Below the pieces are notes generated by a model. That model worked only from the letters and a program-made list of their open reading frames with translations. It did not search any database and had not been told where the DNA came from. A stretch of 41,073 bases of DNA from Micrococcus lylae NBRC 15355. Its GTDB lineage: Bacteria; Actinomycetota; Actinomycetes; Actinomycetales; Micrococcaceae. Every line of letters begins with the position of its first letter. The stretch's first letter is position 1. Made by a program: the position numbers and the translations under genes. Below, one piece after another: positions 8,065 through 15,695 of the stretch. The stretch is taken from contig NZ_BCSN01000023.1 of NCBI RefSeq assembly GCF_001570885.1, positions 1 to 41,073 on the forward strand, written 5' to 3'.

Positions 8065-8259
8065 TCACCGACCGAAGAGCCTCGCGAAGAAGCCCTTCTG
8101 CTCGCCGCCGGCTGCGCGGGCGGCCTCGACCTCGGCGGACGAGTGCTTGCCGTCGCACCACTGCCCGGCGGGGACGGTGCGTTTGACGGAGTCGATGTGC
8201 TGGCCGCAGCCGGCCCAGGTGGTCTTGCCGCAGACCTTGCAGTTCACAGGACGGCACAT
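8065..8259 (-). CDS. Conserved small Cys-rich protein (putative zinc-binding)
   Basis: A 64-residue protein with Cys at 2, 7, 10, 18 and 35 and His at 21. The spacing CKVCGKTTWAGCGQH resembles a zinc ribbon. It ends in a basic, aromatic tail, GFFARLFGR. This N-terminal pattern is recognisable as a small conserved protein of many actinobacteria whose function is not established. ATG 8259 is supported by GGAAGGAA about 8 nt upstream. It follows the cstR-like gene in the same direction after a 128-bp gap and may or may not share its transcript. Redox or metal roles would fit the neighbourhood but are speculation. Confidence 0.8.
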   Translation of the reverse strand: MCRPVNCKVCGKTTWAGCGQHIDSVKRTVPAGQWCDGKHSSAEVEAARAAGGEQKGFFARLFGR

Positions 8260-8387
8260 GGTGGGGGTTCCTTCCGATCAGGAGGCGGTGGCGGCCGGCC
8301 GGCCGCCGTGTGAGGTGTTCGGTGGGCGGCGTTGTGGGGGCGCCGCCCGCGTGGCGCCGCAGGGGTCCGGCGGCACCGTGGGCTCGG

Positions 8388-8663
8388 TCAGGAGAGGGTG
8401 AGGAAGAGCTTCTCGAGCTCCTCGACGGTGAGCTTCTCCTCCTTCTCGGCCCTCTCCGGATCGGCGATGCAGTGCTGCATGGCCGAGGAGACGATCGCGA
8501 AGCCGGCCCGGTCCAACGCGGTGGAGACGGCGGCGAGCTGGGTGACCACGTCACGGCAGCTGCCCTCGCCCTCGACCTCGCGGATGACGGCGTCGAGCTG
8601 CCCGCGGGCGCGCTTGAGGCGGTTGAGGATCTTGCGCTGGGTGGCGTCGTCGGCGGCGCGCAT
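8388..8663 (-). CDS. cstR: CsoR/CstR-family sulfur-sensing repressor (CstR-like)
   Basis: A 91-residue all-helical DUF156 (CsoR/RcnR/FrmR) repressor. Cys36 and Cys65 are kept at the family spacing of 29 residues, but the copper-ligand His of CsoR (position 61 in the M. tuberculosis numbering) is Ala here. A Cys pair without that His is the pattern of CstR, which senses persulfide rather than Cu(I). The context agrees: a TauE-type permease and a CstB-like dioxygenase-rhodanese lie just upstream on the same strand. ATG 8663 has AAGGAG 8 nt upstream. An ATACCC-N4-GGGTAT palindrome (8718-8733) lies upstream, and a half-site overlaps the ribosome-binding site, suggesting autorepression. Confidence 0.88.
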   Translation of the reverse strand: MRAADDATQRKILNRLKRARGQLDAVIREVEGEGSCRDVVTQLAAVSTALDRAGFAIVSSAMQHCIADPERAEKEEKLTVEELEKLFLTLS

Positions 8664-8717
8664 GGCGGCTCCTTGGGTATGTGCGAGATGCGTGCGGGGG
8701 CGGAGGAGACTGATCGG

Positions 8718-8733
8718 ATACCCGGCAGGGTAT
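8718..8733. promoter_or_regulatory. Putative CstR operator upstream of cstR
   Basis: ATACCCGGCAGGGTAT is a perfect 6-bp-arm dyad (ATACCC/GGGTAT) located 55 bp before the cstR start. It matches the general form of CsoR-family operators (A/T-flanked C-run and G-run). Two further sites of the same form precede the cstB-like gene. Confidence 0.65.
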
Positions 8734-8752
8734 AACGACGACGGCCGGACGG

Positions 8753-9505
8753 TCAGCCGAGAAGGGTCAGGCCCTCCTGGACCAGGACGAAGGCGCCCAT
8801 GGCCAGGACGAACCAGCCGAAGCCCTTCTTCAGGGCGGCCTGCGGGACGCGGTGGGTCAGCGGCGCGCCGACCAGCGCGCCGACCACGGCGGCGGCAGTC
8901 ACCGGCAGCACCCAGGACCAGTCCATGGTGGTGCCGGTCAGGTGCCCGCCGAGTCCGGCGACGGAGTTCATGGCGATCACCATGACGGAGGTGGCCACGG
9001 CCTGCCCCATGGGCAGCTTGGCCAGCAGCACGAGGGCGGGGACCACCATGAAGCCGCCCCCGGCGCCGACCGTGCCCACGGCCAGGCCGATGCCGAGCCC
9101 TTGCAGCAGGGACTTCCACAGCGGCGTGGGCGGGGTGGCGGGGTCGGCAGGCCTCCGGCCGCGGATCATGCCGATCGCGGAGGCGAGCATCATCACGGCG
9201 AACAGGACCATCAGCAGGGCCCCGGGCAGCTGCGCGCCCAGCAGTCCGCCGAGGAGGGCGCCCACCATCGAGGTCACCCCGAAGACGAGCCCGACCCGCC
9301 ACTGCACTGCCCCGCGCCGGGCGTGCGGCACCAGGGCCACGGCCGAGGTCACGGCCACCACGAACAGGGAGCCGGCGATCGCCTGCTCCGGCGGCAGCCC
9401 GGCCACGTAGGCCAGCAGCGGCACCGTGAGGATGGAGCCTCCGCCGCCGAGCAGCCCCACGAAGAGGCCGACGACCACGGCGAGGATCAGCACGAGCCAC
9501 AGCAC
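8753..9505 (-). CDS. tauE: TauE/SafE family sulfite/sulfur-compound permease
   Basis: A 250-residue membrane protein with about eight hydrophobic helices and the two family Gly-rich repeats: FVGLLGGGGSILTVPLL near the N-terminus and VGTVGAGGGFMVVPALVLL in the middle. TauE/SafE proteins move sulfite, thiosulfate or organosulfonates across the membrane. Start is GTG 9505, fixed by an AAGGAGG 8 nt upstream. It lies between the cstB-like and cstR-like genes on the same strand, the set found in staphylococcal cst loci, so export of sulfite made by the persulfide dioxygenase is the likely role. The helix count and GXGGG motifs make the family call firm; the exact substrate is inferred. Confidence 0.9.
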   Translation of the reverse strand: MLWLVLILAVVVGLFVGLLGGGGSILTVPLLAYVAGLPPEQAIAGSLFVVAVTSAVALVPHARRGAVQWRVGLVFGVTSMVGALLGGLLGAQLPGALLMVLFAVMMLASAIGMIRGRRPADPATPPTPLWKSLLQGLGIGLAVGTVGAGGGFMVVPALVLLAKLPMGQAVATSVMVIAMNSVAGLGGHLTGTTMDWSWVLPVTAAAVVGALVGAPLTHRVPQAALKKGFGWFVLAMGAFVLVQEGLTLLG

Positions 9506-9601
9506 GGCCGCGGCCTCCTTCCTCCCGGGCTCCGGTCTCCGGCCGACGGCCGGCGTCCACGGCGGGGCCCTCCCCCGCCTCCTCCATGATCATCACCTCG
9601 G

Positions 9602-11023
9602 TCAGCCCTCATCCAAAGCCTGCCACGCGGCATAGCTGCCCTCGAGCTCGACCACGTCGAACCCGTCACGGCGCAGGGCCTGGGCGGCCACCACGTTGCG
9701 CAGGCCGGACTGGCAGAAGGTCACCAGTCGCCGGCCCTTCGGCAGCCGGTCCTGGTGGAACAGGACCTTGCCGGCGTTCAGCTGCATGGCGTCGGCCACG
9801 GTGCCCGCGGAGGACTCGGTCCTGTTGCGCACGTCCACGAGCACGGCGTCCGCCCCCGACTCCGGCCCGCCGACCTGTCCCGCCTCGATCTGCGTCCTCA
9901 GCTCGGCGGCGGTCACGGTCGGCACCGGCTCGAGCTCGAGCCCGCCCAGCGACGTCACGAACGCCGCCGCGGCGTCCACGCCCACGCGGATCATGTGGTC
10001 GCGCATGCCCTCCGCGTCCTCACGGTCCGCGGCGAGCAGCACGATGTCCGCGTCGTCGTCCTCCGGGTCGTAGGCCCAGCCGGCGTGGGTGGCGATCTTG
10101 CCGCGGGACGGGAGGGCCAGCGCGCCCGGCACGGTGCCGGCGAGGATCTCGGCCACGCCGCGGGTGTCCGCGAACACCACCCCGGACGCCAGCGCCTCCT
10201 CCACGCCCTCGGCGTCCAGTTCCTCGAGCTCCTTCAGCTCGCCGAGGATGGCCGGGCCGAGCCGGTTCTGGCGCTTCATGCGGGCGAAGTAGGCGTGGGC
10301 GTCCGGCTGGCCGTCCAGCAGCTCGTCGATGAAGCCCCGCTCGTCGCCCTCGGCCAGGTACCCGGCCCACCAGGCGTTCCTGCGCTCGTAGCCGACCGTG
10401 GTGGACGGCAGCGCGCCGAGGGCCTTGCCGCAGGCGGAGCCGGCGCCGTGGGCCGGGAACACCTGGACGTGATCCGGGAGGGTCAGGAACTTCTCCTGCA
10501 GGGAGCGGAACAGCTGCTCGGCGCCCTCGAAGCGGGTGTCCACGCCACCGGCGGCCTCGTCCAGCAGGTCCGGGCGGCCGAGGTCGCCGGCGAACACGAA
10601 GTCGCCGGTGAGCATGTAGCCGGGCTCGTCGGCGAAGGCGCCGTCGGTGACCAGGAAGGACAGGTGCTCCGGGGTGTGGCCCGGGGTGTGCACGGCCTGG
10701 ACGGTGATGTTGCCGAGCGTCACGGTGTCCCCGTCGCGCAGCAGGTTCCCCTCGAAGCCGTAGGTCCAGTCCTCGCCGCCCTCGCCGGAGAGGTGGATCT
10801 GGGCGCCGGTGGCGTGGGCCAGCTCCCGGGTGCCGGAGAGGTAGTCGGCGTGGATGTGGGTCTCGGTCACGTGGGTGATCCGCATGCCGTGCCGGGCGGC
10901 GAGGTCCAGGTAGACCTGCACGTCCCGGCGGGGGTCGACGACGATCGCCTCCCCCTTCGCCTGGCAGCCGATCACGTAGCTCGCCTGGGCGAGGTCCTCG
11001 TCGTAGATGCGCTCGAGCAGCAT
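9602..11023 (-). CDS. cstB: CstB-like persulfide dioxygenase-rhodanese fusion
   Basis: A 473-residue fusion. The metallo-beta-lactamase-fold persulfide dioxygenase domain (about 1-240) has THIHADYLSG (H56, H58, D60), HTPGHTPEH near residue 116, and GD/PAHG metal-site motifs. An inactive rhodanese-like segment follows (about 270-355), then a C-terminal rhodanese with active-site CQSGLRN, Cys437. This three-part layout is that of CstB, which oxidises (per)sulfide to sulfite and combines it to thiosulfate in the cytosol. ATG 11023 follows GGGGAAG. Two perfect CstR-type operators lie 95-146 bp upstream, so the gene should be induced by reactive sulfur. The TauE permease and the sensor follow on the same strand. 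Confidence 0.93.
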   Translation of the reverse strand: MLLERIYDEDLAQASYVIGCQAKGEAIVVDPRRDVQVYLDLAARHGMRITHVTETHIHADYLSGTRELAHATGAQIHLSGEGGEDWTYGFEGNLLRDGDTVTLGNITVQAVHTPGHTPEHLSFLVTDGAFADEPGYMLTGDFVFAGDLGRPDLLDEAAGGVDTRFEGAEQLFRSLQEKFLTLPDHVQVFPAHGAGSACGKALGALPSTTVGYERRNAWWAGYLAEGDERGFIDELLDGQPDAHAYFARMKRQNRLGPAILGELKELEELDAEGVEEALASGVVFADTRGVAEILAGTVPGALALPSRGKIATHAGWAYDPEDDDADIVLLAADREDAEGMRDHMIRVGVDAAAAFVTSLGGLELEPVPTVTAAELRTQIEAGQVGGPESGADAVLVDVRNRTESSAGTVADAMQLNAGKVLFHQDRLPKGRRLVTFCQSGLRNVVAAQALRRDGFDVVELEGSYAAWQALDEG

Positions 11024-11117
11024 GGCTTCCCCTTTCCGTGGGGTGGTCTCTGGCCGCCGTCTGCGGTCTGGACTGTTCCCCGAGGCTTCCCGACGACGGC
11101 TCCTCGCCTTTTCGCCG

Positions 11118-11133
11118 ATACCCCCTTGGGTAT
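11118..11133. promoter_or_regulatory. Putative CstR operator 1 upstream of cstB
   Basis: ATACCCCCTTGGGTAT, arms ATACCC/GGGTAT. It is centred 36 bp from the second site (11154-11169), which is a little over three helical turns. Lies in the promoter region of the cstB-like gene. Confidence 0.75.
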
Positions 11134-11153
11134 GTGGTCGCCACACTACACCC

Positions 11154-11169
11154 ATACCCCCTGGGGTAT
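11154..11169. promoter_or_regulatory. Putative CstR operator 2 upstream of cstB
   Basis: ATACCCCCTGGGGTAT, a near-perfect 16-bp dyad with a CCCCC/GGGG core. Same form as the sites at 11118 and 8718; the three sites flank the two regulated ends of the sulfur cluster. Confidence 0.75.
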
Positions 11170-11233
11170 ACAAGAGGCGGTGTCGGAGTTCACGCCGAAG
11201 GCGACGAGAGGCCCCGAGGAGCGACCCCAGACG

Positions 11234-11273
11234 CGACGACGGCCGCCCACCGGAAGGTGAGCGGCCGTCGTCG
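11234..11273 (-). terminator. Strong terminator-like hairpin of the lipoprotein gene
   Basis: CGACGACGGCCGC (11234-11246) pairs perfectly with 11261-11273. The loop contains an inner CACC-GGAA-GGTG stem closed by a GNRA tetraloop. It begins 20 bp after the lipoprotein stop. The right arm is a copy of the CCGTCGTCGGG dispersed motif. Confidence 0.7.
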
Positions 11274-11292
11274 GGAAGCAGCGCGGGCGGGA

Positions 11293-12249
11293 TCAGCCGC
11301 CGGAGCCGAGCGAGATCTCGCGGCCCACGGTCATGGACGCGCCGGTGTTGAGGTTCTGGCAGGTCACGTCCGAGGCGCCTGCGGTGCAGAGGAACTCGTT
11401 GAGGCGGGCGGACTGGCCCGGCACGAGGGTATGGGTGTCCAGGCCTTCCGCGCCGCCCATGTAGCCGGACGGCGTGAACAGGGCGGCCGGGCCGCTGTTG
11501 AGGACGCGGGCGCGCATGAACTCGCCCTCCGGGGAGGTCTCGCACTCCACGTAGAACTTGTACATGTCGCACAGGACGCCGTCCTGCGTCTCGAAGTACA
11601 GGTAGTCGTTGCCGTCGGCCGTGGACGCCTGGATGGTCGGCTCAGAGGTCGTCGGCGGCTCCGGCTCCGCGGCCGGTGCCGTGGTCGGGGCGGGAGCCGA
11701 CGTGGTCGGGGCGGGAGCCGACGTGGTCGGGTCAGGCGCGGGCTTCGTCGAGGGGGCGGGAGCCTGGGTCGTCGGGGCGGGCTTCGTCGACGGCGCGGGC
11801 TTCGTCGTCGGGGCGGGCGCCTTCGAGGTCGGCGCAGGCGCCTGCGTGGTCGGCTCCGGTGCCTGGGTCGAGGGAGCGGGTGCCGCAGAGGACGACGGGG
11901 CCGGGGCGGCCGTCGGTGCGGAGGAGGACTGCGGGGCGGCCGTGGACGACGGCGCCGCGGAGGACTCGGCGGCGGACGGCGAGCCGGACTCGGTCTCCTC
12001 CGCGGTGGACGACTCCGACTCGGACGGGCTCGGGGAGGACTCCTCGGACGCCGACTCGCTCGGCGTGCCCTCGGTGGACTCGCTCGGCGTCGACCCGGTG
12101 GACTCGGACGCCGACGGACTCGAGGAGGCGGACGGGGACGTGGTCTCGGACGGGGTCTGCTCGGCCGCACCGCAGCCGGTGAGCAGCAGTGCGGCGGCGA
12201 GGACAGTGCCGCTGGACACGGAGCCGATGGTCGCAGAACGCAGGGTCAT
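11293..12249 (-). CDS. Secreted lipoprotein with Ser/Thr/Pro/Ala-rich stalk
   Basis: A 318-residue predicted lipoprotein. A signal sequence of 25 residues ends in LLTGC (lipid Cys26). Residues about 30-205 are low complexity: first SPSASESTGSTPSE-type Ser/Glu stretches, then APAPTT/KPAPTT repeats that should form an extended, possibly glycosylated wall-spanning stalk. The C-terminal domain (about 208-318) has four Cys (in VLCDMYKFYVEC and FLCTAG...VTC), probably two disulfides, in a small outside domain that I do not recognise. The stalk DNA is repetitive and likely variable in length between strains. It is monocistronic, with a strong hairpin at its 3' end. Function unknown; surface display or cell-wall attachment would fit. 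Confidence 0.82.
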   Translation of the reverse strand: MTLRSATIGSVSSGTVLAAALLLTGCGAAEQTPSETTSPSASSSPSASESTGSTPSESTEGTPSESASEESSPSPSESESSTAEETESGSPSAAESSAAPSSTAAPQSSSAPTAAPAPSSSAAPAPSTQAPEPTTQAPAPTSKAPAPTTKPAPSTKPAPTTQAPAPSTKPAPDPTTSAPAPTTSAPAPTTAPAAEPEPPTTSEPTIQASTADGNDYLYFETQDGVLCDMYKFYVECETSPEGEFMRARVLNSGPAALFTPSGYMGGAEGLDTHTLVPGQSARLNEFLCTAGASDVTCQNLNTGASMTVGREISLGSGG

Positions 12250-12478
12250 GGGGTCCTCACATGGGTCGGGGAAGACGGAACCGGACGAAGGAGCTGGACG
12301 GAGCTGGACGAGGCGGGCGGAGCCGGCGGCGCGGGCGGAGCGGGCGGCAGAACGCAGGGACCGAGTTCAGGGCCCGATCAGCACTGTACGCGGTGGACGC
12401 CGGATGCGCCGATGATGCGCAGACGGTGGACAGGACGGCACCGTGCCGACGCACCCATGGCCCTGACCCGCCCGCCGC

Positions 12479-12566
12479 CGCAGCCCGCCAAGCCGCAGCC
12501 CGCCGCCGCAGCCCGCCGGGCCGCAGCATGCGGGCCGCAGCCTGCCGAGCCGCAACCCGCCAAGCC
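12479..12566. repeat. Degenerate ~15-bp tandem repeat between cls-like gene and lipoprotein gene
   Basis: About six imperfect units of CCGCAGCCCGCCAAG fill the space just after the phospholipase D-like gene's stop (12579). The rest of the 329-bp gap (12250-12578) holds shorter GGAGCTGGACG and GGCGGAGC direct repeats near 12290-12350 and presumably the lipoprotein promoter; no gene was seen. Confidence 0.65.
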
Positions 12567-12578
12567 CACCTGCGGCGG

Positions 12579-13853
12579 TCAGAGCAGCGGCCGCAGCGGG
12601 GCGATGAGCGCCTCGACGACCTGGGCTCCCTTGTGGCGCTCGCGCCAGCGGTGCGGGTCCACGACCTCGCAGTGCTGACGGTCCGACTCGAAGATCTCCT
12701 CCATGCGGGCGGCGAAGTCCTTGTCCACCACCTCGAGGTTGGTCTCGTAGTTGTACCCCAGGGACAGGCGGTCGATGTTCGCGGTGCCCACCGTGGACCA
12801 CTGGCCGTCGATCGTCGCGGTCTTCGCGTGGATCATGCCCGCCTTGTAGAGCAGGATCGTGATGCCGGCCTCGAGCATCTCCGCGGTGAACCCGCGCGAG
12901 GCCCAGTCCGCCACGATGTGGTTGGAGTCCATCGGCACCATCACCTGCACGTCCGCCCCGCGCTGGGCCGCCGCCTTCAGTGCGGTGAGGACCTGCTGGT
13001 CCGGGATGAAGTAGGGAGTGGAGATGCGGATGCGGCTCGTCGCCCGCTCGATGGCGTTCAGGTAGGTGCCGCGGATCGGATAGACCAGCTGGACGGGCAG
13101 ATTCGAGGCGACGGTGACGCGCTGGTCCCAGGAGCCCGGCGCGAACCACTCCATCTGATCGTCCTCGCCGTGCGCGGCGTTCCACACCGTGGCGATCGAG
13201 TGGTCCAGGCCCCAGACGGCGGGACCGACCTCCTTCACGTGGGTGTCTCGCCAGAGGTGGGCGTAGTCGTCTCCGATGTTGAAGCCGCCGATGTAGCCGA
13301 CTCGCCCGTCGATCACGAGGATCTTCGAGTGGTTGAACCCGGTGTGCCGGACGACGCCACGCCAGTACGGGCGCGTGAACGCCGGCATCCGGAAGACGCG
13401 CACGTCCTCGTGGAACTGCTGGTAGAAGGAATGCGGCACCACCAGGTTGGCGAAGCCGTCGTAGATGACCCAGACGTCCACGCCCCGCTCGGCGGCCCGG
13501 TTGCAGGCCTCGAGGAACCGCTGGCCGGTCCGGTCTCCCTTCCAGATGAAGGTCTCGAGCTTGACCGAGCGCTCGGCGGCGTCGATCTCCCGGATCATGT
13601 CGTCGTAGAGGTCCTCGCCGGAGGTGAAGATCGTCAGCTCCGAGTCGCCGACCGTGGCCGAGAAGGTGCCGGGCCGTTCGGCGGGGCGGGCCTTCCTTCC
13701 CGAGCGCTTGACCATGTCCACGGCTGTGAGGCCCGCGGCCACGGCGGTGGGGACCACCGTCACCGCGGCGAGCGCCCCGAGGGCGGCCTTTCGCAGGACC
13801 GGACGCAGCCTTTCCGCAGAGCCGAGGACGTCGAGGGGAGAGAGACGAGCCAT
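12579..13853 (-). CDS. Phospholipase D-family protein, probable cardiolipin synthase
   Basis: A 424-residue protein with one N-terminal hydrophobic segment (about 22-47) and two HKD phosphatidyltransferase motifs: HSKILVIDGRVGYIGG near residue 174 and HAKTATIDGQWSTVGTAN near 342. Two HKD motifs with a membrane anchor fit bacterial cardiolipin synthase (ClsA/B type), joining two phosphatidylglycerols. The second motif has GTAN where many have GSAN, which is common. ATG 13853 lies 6 nt after TAGACT (13860-13865), a leaderless start. It follows the second tandem-hotdog gene in the same direction but has its own promoter. Other PLD-family activities cannot be excluded. Confidence 0.87.
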   Translation of the reverse strand: MARLSPLDVLGSAERLRPVLRKAALGALAAVTVVPTAVAAGLTAVDMVKRSGRKARPAERPGTFSATVGDSELTIFTSGEDLYDDMIREIDAAERSVKLETFIWKGDRTGQRFLEACNRAAERGVDVWVIYDGFANLVVPHSFYQQFHEDVRVFRMPAFTRPYWRGVVRHTGFNHSKILVIDGRVGYIGGFNIGDDYAHLWRDTHVKEVGPAVWGLDHSIATVWNAAHGEDDQMEWFAPGSWDQRVTVASNLPVQLVYPIRGTYLNAIERATSRIRISTPYFIPDQQVLTALKAAAQRGADVQVMVPMDSNHIVADWASRGFTAEMLEAGITILLYKAGMIHAKTATIDGQWSTVGTANIDRLSLGYNYETNLEVVDKDFAARMEEIFESDRQHCEVVDPHRWRERHKGAQVVEALIAPLRPLL

Positions 13854-13859
13854 GGTCCG

Positions 13860-13865
13860 AGTCTA
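13860..13865 (-). promoter_or_regulatory. -10 box (TAGACT), leaderless start of cls-like gene
   Basis: TAGACT on the minus strand, 6 nt before ATG 13853, no Shine-Dalgarno between. It makes 13853 the preferred start. Confidence 0.5.
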
Positions 13866-13928
13866 GTGAGCCGCTTCCCCGCCTCGGCGGCGACATCGCG
13901 CAGAGCTGACTGGGGGTATCCGTGCCGG

Positions 13929-14894
13929 TCAGGCCTCGCGCTGCTGGCCGGAGGTCCAGGTGGCACCGGCCTCGGAGCGGAGCCGCACGAGCTCCACGGC
14001 GGCCGCCTCGAGGGAGGCGGACCACTCGGACTCGGGCTCCCACTGGCGGACCGGCTGGGCGCGGCCGTCGCCGGGGACCACCATGACGGCCAACGAGTGG
14101 GCCACGATCTTGGGGTCCCGCTCATGGCGTCGGGCCGCGTAGACGCGCAGCGCCACATGCATGGCGCGCGGGGAGGTGTGCACCAGCAGGGCGTCCACGG
14201 TGACCACGTTGCCGACCTCGATGTTCTCCAGGAACCGCACGCCGCCGGCGAAGGCGGCCACCACGTTCTCGGACCCGGACCAGCGGGCGGCGCAGATGGC
14301 TGCGGCCTCGTCGATCCAGCGCATGATCGCAGAGGCCCGGATGGTGGAGCCGATGGTGGTCTCGTCGGCCCCGGCGATGAAGCAGAGCTTCACGAGCTCG
14401 TCGTTCGGGCCGGCCTCCTCCGGGAACGGCAGGGCGTTCATGCCCTGCTCGATGGTGGTGCGCAGGACCTTGGCACTGTTCGCCTGCTCGTCCCGCATCC
14501 GCTGCGCCTCGGTCTCCGGGATCCAGGCGGGGGCGTCCACCAGGTGCCCGCCCTCTTCGGCCGCGTAGACCAGGAGGCACTCGGTGCAGACCATCGGTCC
14601 GCCGTCCGCGCCGGGCAGGCTGGGCATGATCAGCCGCGCCTGGACGTGGACGTACGGTCCCTCCGTGTGGACCACGCGGGCCTGGACGACGGCGCGGGTG
14701 TCCACGGGCACCGGGTTCTCGAACTGCATGTTGCCCACGTAGGAGGCGCGGACATAGGTGCCGGCCCAGCTCGCGGCGACCGCGTAGCCGGCCTTGTCGA
14801 TCCACGTGATGACGGTGCCGGCGCCCACCGTGCCCGACGGGTGGGTGTACCCCTCCGCTGTGAACTCGAGGGAGAGGGCACCGCGCACTTGCAT
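13929..14894 (-). CDS. Tandem-hotdog acyl-CoA thioesterase paralogue
   Basis: A 321-residue protein with two hotdog domains (about 5-120 and 150-265). Shared features with the 6843-7910 protein include VITWIDKAGY and IMRWIDEAAA helices with the conserved Asp, SWAGTYVRASYVGNMQF versus AWAGTYCVTAYVGNIHF, and HxxVHVQ/MHVAL strands. The two differ in turn motifs (HPSGTVGAG, GADETTIGSTI), so the substrate range may differ. ATG 14894 is chosen because TAGATT with an extended -10 TGA lies 7 nt upstream; longer reading from further upstream would cross the divergent promoter. Cytosolic; acyl-CoA hydrolysis is inferred from family. It is divergent from the HEAT-repeat gene. Confidence 0.86.
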   Translation of the reverse strand: MQVRGALSLEFTAEGYTHPSGTVGAGTVITWIDKAGYAVAASWAGTYVRASYVGNMQFENPVPVDTRAVVQARVVHTEGPYVHVQARLIMPSLPGADGGPMVCTECLLVYAAEEGGHLVDAPAWIPETEAQRMRDEQANSAKVLRTTIEQGMNALPFPEEAGPNDELVKLCFIAGADETTIGSTIRASAIMRWIDEAAAICAARWSGSENVVAAFAGGVRFLENIEVGNVVTVDALLVHTSPRAMHVALRVYAARRHERDPKIVAHSLAVMVVPGDGRAQPVRQWEPESEWSASLEAAAVELVRLRSEAGATWTSGQQREA

Positions 14895-14901
14895 GCCTGG
14901 A

Positions 14902-14907
14902 AATCTA
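14902..14907 (-). promoter_or_regulatory. Extended -10 (TGATAGATT), leaderless start of second hotdog gene
   Basis: TAGATT on the minus strand, preceded by TGA (extended -10) and followed by 7 nt to ATG 14894. One of the clearest boxes in the window. Confidence 0.55.
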
Positions 14908-15049
14908 TCACCCCGGCGGCTGAAGCTGTGCTGTACATCACCTTGCCTCAGCGGAGGCGGCTTCCCGACGACGACGGCCCCCCCTGCGGCGTCCGGCGCG
15001 CCTCGGACACGGGTCGGGTTCGCGGCGCATCCGCGCCACAATGGTGGGC

Positions 15050-15682
15050 ATGACCACCCCCGGAGAGCACCCCAAGTCCCCGATGGAGCCCGTGAACCTT
15101 CCGCCCGTCAAGGACACCCCGCTGCGCCGCCTGCAGGCACGCGTGGACGAGGCCGTGGAGGCCCACGGCCCCGGTCCGGTGTCCGCCGCCGCCGTCCGCA
15201 TGCTCGCCGGTCGCACGACGGTCGAGGACGTGACCTCCGGCCTGGTGGGGACCCTCACCGGGGACGGCGAACACTTCAGCACCGAGGCCACCGGCGCCCT
15301 GGTGCTCACCGGCGTGTGGCACCGCACGGCCCTGGCCGCCGTGCGCGAGGCCCTCGGCCACGAGGACGCCGAGGTCCGCGCGGCGGCGCTCACGGTGCTG
15401 GGTGTGCGTGCCGAGGAGCTGCGCGCGGACCACGCCGTGGACCGTGCGCTGGTGGGCGAGGTCCATGACCGCTGTGGGGATGCCTCCCCGGAGGTCCGCG
15501 CCGCCGCCGCGACGGCCCTGGGCGAGCTGGCCGAGGGCCGGGACCTGGAGCTGGTGGTGCCGACGCTCACCACCCTGGTGATGGACGTGGACCCGGAGCT
15601 GGCGAACGCCGGCGAGCTGGCCCTCACCCGGGTGGCCGACCGCCTGGACCGCCCGGACCTGCGCGCCTCCACCGACTACTGA
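15050..15682 (+). CDS. HEAT-repeat protein
   Basis: A 210-residue soluble protein whose second half is made of helical pairs typical of HEAT/PBS-lyase repeats: LGHEDAEVRAAALTVLGV and CGDASPEVRAAAATALGELAE. These build a protein-protein interaction solenoid. No catalytic motif is visible. The start at 15050 is preferred over ATG 15041, because CACAAT (15037-15042) lies 7 nt before 15050 and would make the transcript begin at it. It is followed after 13 bp by the RlmC-like gene, which has no clear ribosome-binding site of its own, so the two are probably co-transcribed and translationally linked. Confidence 0.75.
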   Translation: MTTPGEHPKSPMEPVNLPPVKDTPLRRLQARVDEAVEAHGPGPVSAAAVRMLAGRTTVEDVTSGLVGTLTGDGEHFSTEATGALVLTGVWHRTALAAVREALGHEDAEVRAAALTVLGVRAEELRADHAVDRALVGEVHDRCGDASPEVRAAAATALGELAEGRDLELVVPTLTTLVMDVDPELANAGELALTRVADRLDRPDLRASTDY

Positions 15683-15695
15683 GGCCACCCGTCCG

